NCBI GenBank assembly: GCA_015499995.1
Contig: JADNRV010000130.1
Coordinates: forward strand, 62,001 to 126,000
Direction of reading: 5' to 3'
From: Flammula alnicola
Lineage: Eukaryota; Basidiomycota; Agaricomycetes; Agaricales; Strophariaceae
Length of the DNA stretch: 64,000 nucleotides
Shown in pieces: positions 55,064 through 64,000 of the stretch (positions within the stretch are counted from its first letter, which is position 1; each line of letters starts with the position of its first letter). Position numbers and translations under genes: made by a program. The notes beneath the pieces were generated by a model. It was not told where the DNA came from, did not search any database, and worked only from the letters and a program-made list of their open reading frames with translations.

Positions 55064-56715
55064 CGGGGAAGAATGGGACACTGGTGAGGTGAAGTGCGGG
55101 TGAAGTTGAATGTAGAAATCTCACCGATAGAGGCCAACACATCTTAAATACATAAAGAAAGTCACACTCACACGTCCGTTGATCCGGATATTTGTAGTTG
55201 GCGCTGTGGAGTTGCCAGATTATTTCGCTTTTTGTTTTGTTTTTGTTCCTTGACAGGTTCAACCTGTGGGTGTACACCCTGGTTACGACGGTTGGCTTAA
55301 GTGCCTCCGGATGGCAGCTTCTCTCAGCAAGTACACATTGCCTCGTCCTCTTGATTCTGAGTCGCAAACACTGTTTCCTTTGTCCGCCGCACCCCACAAC
55401 AGATCGACAATATACAAGAGACGACGCCACGTCCGATATGACCACTCTTGCGAGCACTTGCCTCGCTCCAGCGTCACAGCATGCGATAGATGGGTTCCAG
55501 ATTTCGCCAGTTGTGGGCGCGTCTTTGTATAATCCTTGACACAATGGCAGTGACACATTGTGGGCGCACTGTTCGAGTTGATAGCTATCGAGATGGGGAC
55601 TGTTCGCCCTCGGAAGAAACGGGATAACTGACCATTTATAGCTGGGCCGGTGGAGCAGTCCAATCTGACCGGACTCTAGATAGCAGAGGCTCGGATACGC
55701 GTCGAGCAGGCCGTGCGTCGCCCGCGATGGCAAGAGGCAAGCAAGGATGGATTACACGTCTACATCCAGACATGCACTGCCTCTGATTGCATCTAATCTA
55801 CCTATCTAATCTAGCCGAATGCCCCTGTCAGATCTGTTTGGACAGTGCGTGCGATCCAGGCTGTAACCGTAAGAATAAATGATTTAGCAGCTTGTACCAC
55901 ACATTGGAGAAACTCTTCAATGAGCCAAAAAAGACACCGACACATCGAAAATGATGACGAACATCAGTATATATTCTCCCATACATGCTGTTGTACGTTG
56001 CATCCAAGTGCAAAGAAACAACAAGCCGTGTTTTTACCACCCCCCCGCCCAACTCGCTTTTGCACATCTCCGACTGCAAAACGATAGGACCGACGTGTGC
56101 TGCTGGATATCCATGAGCACGCTGGTGTCCTCTGCGAGCTATACAGGCGGGTCGGAGACGTGTGTAGATATCATTGGATTCGGTCTGTACTCGTATGAAG
56201 GAGGAGAAAGGGAGGATCAGGATTGAGCAAAGTGGAAGAGAAAGGAGAGCATACCCATGCTCAAAAGTAATACCCAGACTTCGCCCTCCAACTCAATCTT
56301 GACATTCGTCTGATACCCGAGAAGTGTAGGATACCAACGCATGCCGCTCGAGCGTCTTGAGCGCCCACGGCTTCCTCACGATGACTTGTTGAAGAAGATC
56401 GACATCTTTGTCCTGCAAGTCAGGGTCAGCATCGCCGCCGAAGAAAACAGGTCAGAGAGAGAGAGAGACGAGAAACTCGGCACACCTGTGAAAACGTCTG
56501 CCTCCTTCTCATACATCTCAGATCAACACCGCTTTCCCTGGGTAAGCATCGACGGACCCATTAGCTATCGTGCTCTTGAAGAAACACACGAGTTGCAGGT
56601 GCATCTACATACTCGAGCAAATTCTGGACTTTTTGCATCGAGATCGGATGCAGGAGTCGGAGCTTCGTTATTGTTGTTGCAGTAGGAGTGTGTACGAATT
56701 CAATCTTTGGTCCCT
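55064..56715. other. Stretch without a recognised gene
   Basis: A long minus-strand frame (55733-55047) runs through the kinase 5' end and overlaps a dispersed repeat; it is judged fortuitous. Around 56450-56250 on the minus strand two frames read plausibly (VIVRKPWALKTLERHA and MRWYPTLLGYQTNVKIELEG) but do not join in frame. This may be the start of an unknown gene. No domain recognised. Confidence 0.3.
55640..55790 (-). repeat. Dispersed repeat, inverted partner of 39826-39965
   Basis: Its reverse complement carries the same landmarks, including the identical 25-base core at 55687-55711. It lies 16 kb away from its partner, outside the duplicated block. Confidence 0.7.
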
Positions 56716-57608
56716 TCATTCCATCGTACCCTCCGACTCGGGATCGACAACGTTCCGCGAGACATCTCCTGCAAACCCTCCCAAAAAATCAAGGGTTCGG
56801 ACGAACAGAGAATCGAAGTCGTCAAGCAGGCCCATACGAGCCAGCATGCCCGAGACATCGCCCAGATCGTCACCTCTCTCTTCGTCTACCTGACCGCGTT
56901 CGTTGGTTAACCACTCTTCCAAGGCCGATTCTCCCGAAAGAAGCAAACTCCGTAGGCGAGTCAGGTCGGTCTGACTTGGAGGTGTGGATTTCAGAATTTT
57001 TGGAGATGAATCTATTCCATTTGCGTTCGAGTCCGAGGTGGAATTTGACATTTCTACGTCGATTTCGACGGGGAGCGTAAGATCGACCCCTTCCGATGAT
57101 TCTGGATCCCATGCTTGTCCTTTGAGAACGGCAATCCACGCTTGATCCAGGTCGTCAAGAAAATCCACTAGATCTTGAAGCGTGGAGCGAACAACGACAC
57201 TCGTTGTTCCGAGTCTGTAGCCTGGAATGGAACCGAGCGCATCGCCAGTGAGATGAAGTAGGTAGGCCGTACGAAGGCTTGTGGATGGATCTATGGGAGG
57301 AATTTGGAGAATAAGAGCCAAGAGTTGTCGGACTGCCTCAATGTAGGTAGAAAGCGTTTTTAATGTGGACGATTCCTCTGACCTGGTAAGACAACACAGA
57401 TAAGCCATGCCAAAAATGCACCGAGAGGGGGATAGACTAACCGTTTCTTGAAGTTTCGAGTAAGCTGCAAGAAGTGCTCATCCAGATAGTCTACAAGGTG
57501 CCGCTCCTGCCTGGATGTGAGAGCGCGAAGTTTGCGATTTGCCAGTCGTGATGACTCCGAGCCAACATCACGACTTGGGATGGATTCGTTTCCATTGTGG
57601 TTAGACAT
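56716..57608 (-). CDS. Conserved-looking protein of unknown function
   Basis: About 270 residues from two exons. Exon 1: MSNHNGNESIPSRDVGSESS, RKLRALTSRQERHLVDYLDE and HFLQLTRNFKK. After a 72-base intron: RSEESSTLKTLSTYIEAVRQ, LLALILQIPPIDPSTSLRTA, YLLHLTGDALGSIPGYRLGT and LVDFLDDLDQAWIAVLKGQA, then an acidic Ser-rich linker and LRSLLLSGESALEEWLTNER, MLARMGLLDDFDSLFVRTLD. Mostly helical, no signal peptide, no membrane segment. The clean splice and typical composition support a real gene; I do not recognise the family. Confidence 0.6.
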
Positions 57609-58501
57609 TATTAAAAGTATCTGTTTCCTTTCCCTCTTCGACAGGTATGCCCTGAAAAATAAGAAGAAGGCAAGGAACGATTCTTATGGTCGTGGTTGTG
57701 GTTCGGACAAGAGTGGTAAGGTCAGCAGCTGGATTGACCCCCGAAGGCAACATACGTCAATAGGTTCCAGCCCGAGACCAGAACCCACCCTTATTCCAGA
57801 AACTCAGTTCAAAGTCTGAATCTTGTGCGAGATCCGGGTTTCATCGACGAAATCCAAATGGAATCACTGCCACCGCGACGAAGTGGAACGAAAAGGGGTG
57901 ACTGACTCTCGAAGCAACGCATACTTACTTTATCACTACTTACCCCTCATCGTTTGGCGACCACCCTCCGGCTTATTCAGCTTCATTGCAGGCGTGGACG
58001 GCGATATCAAGATTGATCAAGATTTGTCGCATTGCTTGTCACACGTCTGAAGCATCCAGGTTATGGAGAGACGTGTATCAAGATTCTGAAGCGCACCGTG
58101 GCTGCAAAGCTGTCGGCTAGGAGGTGAGACGGAGGGTCGATAAGCGGCGGTGGTTGGACAAGCGCGAGGTCGACAGCACAAGTTCAGTGGGGTGGTCTTC
58201 TTCGAGCGTGAACCTCGATCGCAAGGCGATGGAAGATGATAGCGTGCTCGCAGGAGTACATATTTTCTCTTTTCTCTTGATGATTTGAGGGACAGCCGAA
58301 TAAAAATGATAGAGTTCTTGGCGGAAAGGCGTAGGAAAGACCTTGAAAAGCTTAGATCCCCCACTTTATCGAACTGAATGTGTTATGTTCTAAGTTCTAT
58401 TCCTTGGAACTATCCTGGAAGGGTTTAAGATTATATTCAGTGATTAATCGTACCACACATAATCTGCATTAAAGGAGACGCAGCCCCATTCTTTTGGATG
58501 G
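57609..58501. other. Intergenic region, nothing recognised
   Basis: Short open frames at 57517-57819 (+), 57823-58050 (+) and 58364-58017 (-) have no motif. The part next to 57608 is the promoter of the preceding minus-strand gene. Confidence 0.35.
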
Positions 58502-58856
58502 TCATGATTCCAAACTATACGTGTTTTTCTCCAACTAGACATTATCAGCATCCGACACAAAAGACGACAGAAACACACACACCTCAGCCTCCAACTCCTT
58601 CCGTACGCGATACTCCTGCTCAGCCTTGATGACAAGGTGATGATCATCAAGGTCCTCGATGATGAAGCTCTCTTTCTCGTTCATCATGAGAAGGATCTGC
58701 TTCACTGCTGGATCGCTGTGGTGCGTGCTATGTGAGAACAGGTGCAGAACTGGGCAAGAGACCATGCTCACCAGGTGAGAAGAACACCTAAAGAGGCCTA
58801 TAAAGTTGGATCTCATGGTTTTCAGACCTGAGAAACGCACCTCTGATAGCTCTCAT
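58502..58856 (-). CDS. TFB5: TFIIH subunit Tfb5 (GTF2H5/TTDA)
   Basis: Smallest subunit of the TFIIH core, needed for nucleotide excision repair and for stabilising Tfb2/p52. Three exons spliced: MRAIRGAFLS, then THHSDPAVKQILLMMNEKES, FIIEDLDDHHLVIKAEQEYR, VRKELEAE and, after a 47-base intron, LEKNTYSLES with the stop at 58504-58502. Total 68 residues, matching the family's usual length of about 70; the family core DP(A/S)VKQ...DLDDHHL is intact. The N-terminal exon is tiny and separated by a 98-base intron. Divergently transcribed from the ribose-5-phosphate isomerase gene with about 260 bases between starts. Confidence 0.95.
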
Positions 58857-59119
58857 CCGAGTGTTGGTGAACCCTTTGCCGTTGGTCGCGGTTGTTCGGG
58901 AACAAGACCGGATGGGTCAAAGTGTCCCACGCTCGCAGCCCTTCGAACATAAACACATTTTATTGCAAGACATTTCCCATCCACTCTCCAAACTGGCCGT
59001 CCATGTGAAAGAGGGCCTGATCAAGAGGCCTTTAGGAGAAAGATATTATCAATCGATTTGACGGAAGTGCGAATGCAGACCCAGGCCGGAATACAGACCC
59101 GCCTGGAATACTTATATTT

Positions 59120-60824
59120 ATGATGCTTCGTCCGGTTACTTTTTGGGTGCAGCTTGCTCGCCCTTGCCTCTCTCTACGCCAGTTCAGTCGTACCAGGATG
59201 CCTCTTCCTTCGCAAATTCACCATGACGTCCCGTGAGTCGTGTAGTTGTCTTTCGTGATTCGGCGCTCATAAACGTTGAACCCGTTGCGGCCCCACCTTT
59301 CCTCGATCACCATCCATGCCTCCGACCCGGAATCTGATTTACATATATCCGATGGCTCCGACTTTTTTTTCCGACTTTTTCGTTCTTTCGTCTTTCCGTT
59401 ATACTTAGAACGACACCAGTGATCGCCCAGATTAAACCGATTGTGGGATTGGGGCTGCCCGAGAGTGTTATTGCTCGTGTCAATCAACGTATGTGGGGAC
59501 CGGAGTCAGCACAATCTATATTAACTCACAACACGAATCCTGCAGTTCCTCCTGCACCGATGGACCCCATAGAACAATCGAAGAGGTTCGCTGCGTATAA
59601 GGCGGTAGACAACCATGTTAAGCCGGAACACAAGGTGAGCAATACTCGATGAAACTGGAATATTGCACTGAACGTTACACAGGTTATTGGCATCGGATCT
59701 GGTAAGATCGTACGTTGCGACTATTATCCTCGATCCTGAATATGATTGTCAGGATCAACCGTTCCTTATGTCGTGGAGAGAATTGTCCAGCAAGGACCGG
59801 AGCTGAACAAGGGGCGGGTCTTCATTCCAACTGGTAAGTCAAGTCCTCCACATTTTTATTTACAAAATTGTAAACATTCCGCAGGATTCCAATCGAAACA
59901 GTTGATTGTCGAGTCTGGACTCACCCTTGGAGACGTCGACCAATACCCCACCATCGATGTTACACTTGATGGCGCTGACGAGTAAGTTTTCTGTCCGTCC
60001 AAGTCGAAGTATTGCCGGATCGTGCTTACCGGATATGCTTGTCTAGAGTGGACCATAATCTTAATTGCATCAAAGGAGGAGGAGCGTGTCATCTGCGGGA
60101 AAAGGTCCTGGCCGAGGCTGCTACAACGTTCGTGTTTTCCGTTTGAGATCATTTGCGGCGACATTCATGACATTCATGACATTCATTCATTTGCAGTTTC
60201 ATCCTGGTTGCAGACAATCGGAAGAATGTGCAATACCTGGGTACCAACGTGCGTCCAAGAAAGCGTCCAAAGTGCATGATCTAATCTTTGCTTCTTGAAA
60301 AGTTCACCCAAGGTGTGCCGATTGAAGTCGTGCCCTTCGCCTATGCGAAAGTTCTGCAAAATTTGCATCATATTTTGGGCTCCCCCAAAGCGACGCTGAG
60401 GATGGCTATCAGGAAAGGTCGGCGTCAGCTCATTCATTTATCTTGTTACAGACGTTAATCTTTCCTTAGCTGGACCTGTCGTCTCTGACAACGGAAATTT
60501 TATCATCGACGCACCGTTTGGTCGCGAGCATATGATAGATCCCTATGTGGTTGGTTAACCATCTCAGTTATTTCTGGAGAAATCAAAGATAGCTAACACA
60601 TCGGTGTCCAGATCATGGCGCAAATTAAGATGTTAACCGGAGTAGTAGAAGTCGGCCTTTTCTGTAAGATGGCAAAGGCGGCATATTTTGGGAACCCGGT
60701 GAGTGATCCACTCCCCGCCTGGAACTATCCCGATACTCATGGAGCCGTTCAGGATGGGTCGGTGACTGTTAGGTCGATCGATGGAAAAACCGAACAAATA
60801 TCTGCGGAAGGCTCCTCTAGCTGA
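59120..60824 (+). CDS. RKI1: Ribose-5-phosphate isomerase A type, with N-terminal extension
   Basis: Interconverts ribose 5-phosphate and ribulose 5-phosphate in the pentose phosphate pathway. Core: [38 protein letters not shown] (phosphate-binding GxGSGST), [40 protein letters not shown] (catalytic DGADEVD), [52 protein letters not shown] and [20 protein letters not shown], with a C-terminal [20 protein letters not shown]. Two upstream exons splice in frame from an ATG at 59120: [20 protein letters not shown] and [17 protein letters not shown], then [20 protein letters not shown] and LPPAPMDP. The first has the look of a mitochondrial presequence. Translation could also begin at the Met at 59560, giving the usual short form. 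Confidence 0.85.
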
Positions 60825-61107
60825 ACATTTCTATACCATTTCGACTTCTGTTGCTACTATCTTGCTTATATGTTCTGCTTGTATCTAAGTACTTATGTTG
60901 TAGTTAGATTTATAGAGACGCTTTCTTCGGACGGCTTTGACAGGGAAGACGTTTACATTTCGGCCGTGGGCCGTCGGAATCGAACCCTGAAACGGGAACA
61001 TGATGATCGGACGAGTTAGCAAGGCGTATTTAAAAATCTTGTCGTCCATGGTATACTGTCTTTTGTAACTATTCCCGCTCTGTGCTCCTGTCCGTCATCG
61101 TTGCACA
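60825..61107. promoter_or_regulatory. Intergenic region before the AROM gene
   Basis: 282 bases between the isomerase stop and the AROM start. No TATA box of good quality; no known fungal amino-acid control (TGACTC) element was found. Short matches to the tRNA B-box consensus (GGTTCGATTCC, minus strand at about 60975-60985) have no tRNA fold around them. Confidence 0.3.

Positions 61108-64000
<2,893 letters not shown>

Noticed and set aside
55047..55733. 228-codon minus-strand open frame
   Set aside because: It overlaps the kinase-like gene's first exon and promoter and a dispersed repeat, and shows no motif.
60960..61020. tRNA-like B-box (GGTTCGATTCC) on the minus strand
   Set aside because: The bases around it do not form a T stem or acceptor stem and there is no convincing A box.

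Overview
The window is from a filamentous fungus and almost certainly from a mushroom-forming basidiomycete (Agaricomycete). The genes are split by many short (about 45-80 base) GT-AG introns. The proteins include families typical of that group: a DUF6534 multipass membrane protein, a BTB/POZ protein, an adenylate-forming reductase, a pentafunctional AROM protein and a WASP homologue. No rRNA, tRNA, CRISPR array or bacterial-type operon was seen. Exon structures were worked out by eye from reading frames and splice sites.

Layout. 1-19 kb is largely single-copy: a monocarboxylate-type MFS transporter (-), an acyl-CoA oxidase-like gene (+) with an apparent one-base deletion, a UBR7-type protein (-), a stand-alone hydantoinase B/oxoprolinase B gene (+) and a WASP/Las17 homologue (+), also with an apparent one-base deletion. 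19.5-47 kb is a rearranged accessory block. It holds a broken SDR gene joined to a fragment of an adenylate-forming reductase, an alpha/beta hydrolase with Cys in the nucleophile position, and a near-tandem duplication of about 11.3 kb. In the duplication two DUF6534 genes and two non-coding repeats (33.2-34.9 and 44.6-46.4 kb) lie at almost the same offset. The segment between differs: unit 1 carries an intact adenylation-thiolation-reductase gene, and unit 2 carries a Kre9/Knh1-like secreted protein gene, a palindrome-rich segment and an intact BTB gene. Pieces of the BTB gene and its upstream module are scattered through the block.

47-64 kb returns to dense housekeeping content: a mitochondrial two-HMG-box protein (+), an APH-fold protein (-), a BCS1-like relic (+), an acidic-repeat protein (+), a divergent protein kinase (-), an uncharacterised protein (-), TFIIH subunit Tfb5 (-), ribose-5-phosphate isomerase (+) with a presequence-like N-terminus, and the 5' part of the AROM gene (+), which runs off the window.

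How they fit together. Ribose-5-phosphate isomerase and AROM sit side by side; the pentose phosphate route supplies erythrose 4-phosphate, a precursor of the shikimate pathway, though co-regulation is only inferred. The A-T-R enzyme, SDR relic and alpha/beta hydrolase between 19.5 and 33.2 kb could be the remains of a small secondary-metabolite locus. The best leads are the duplication block, the antisense BTB fragment behind a promoter-like module, the Cys-nucleophile hydrolase and several one-base frame breaks that may be assembly errors.
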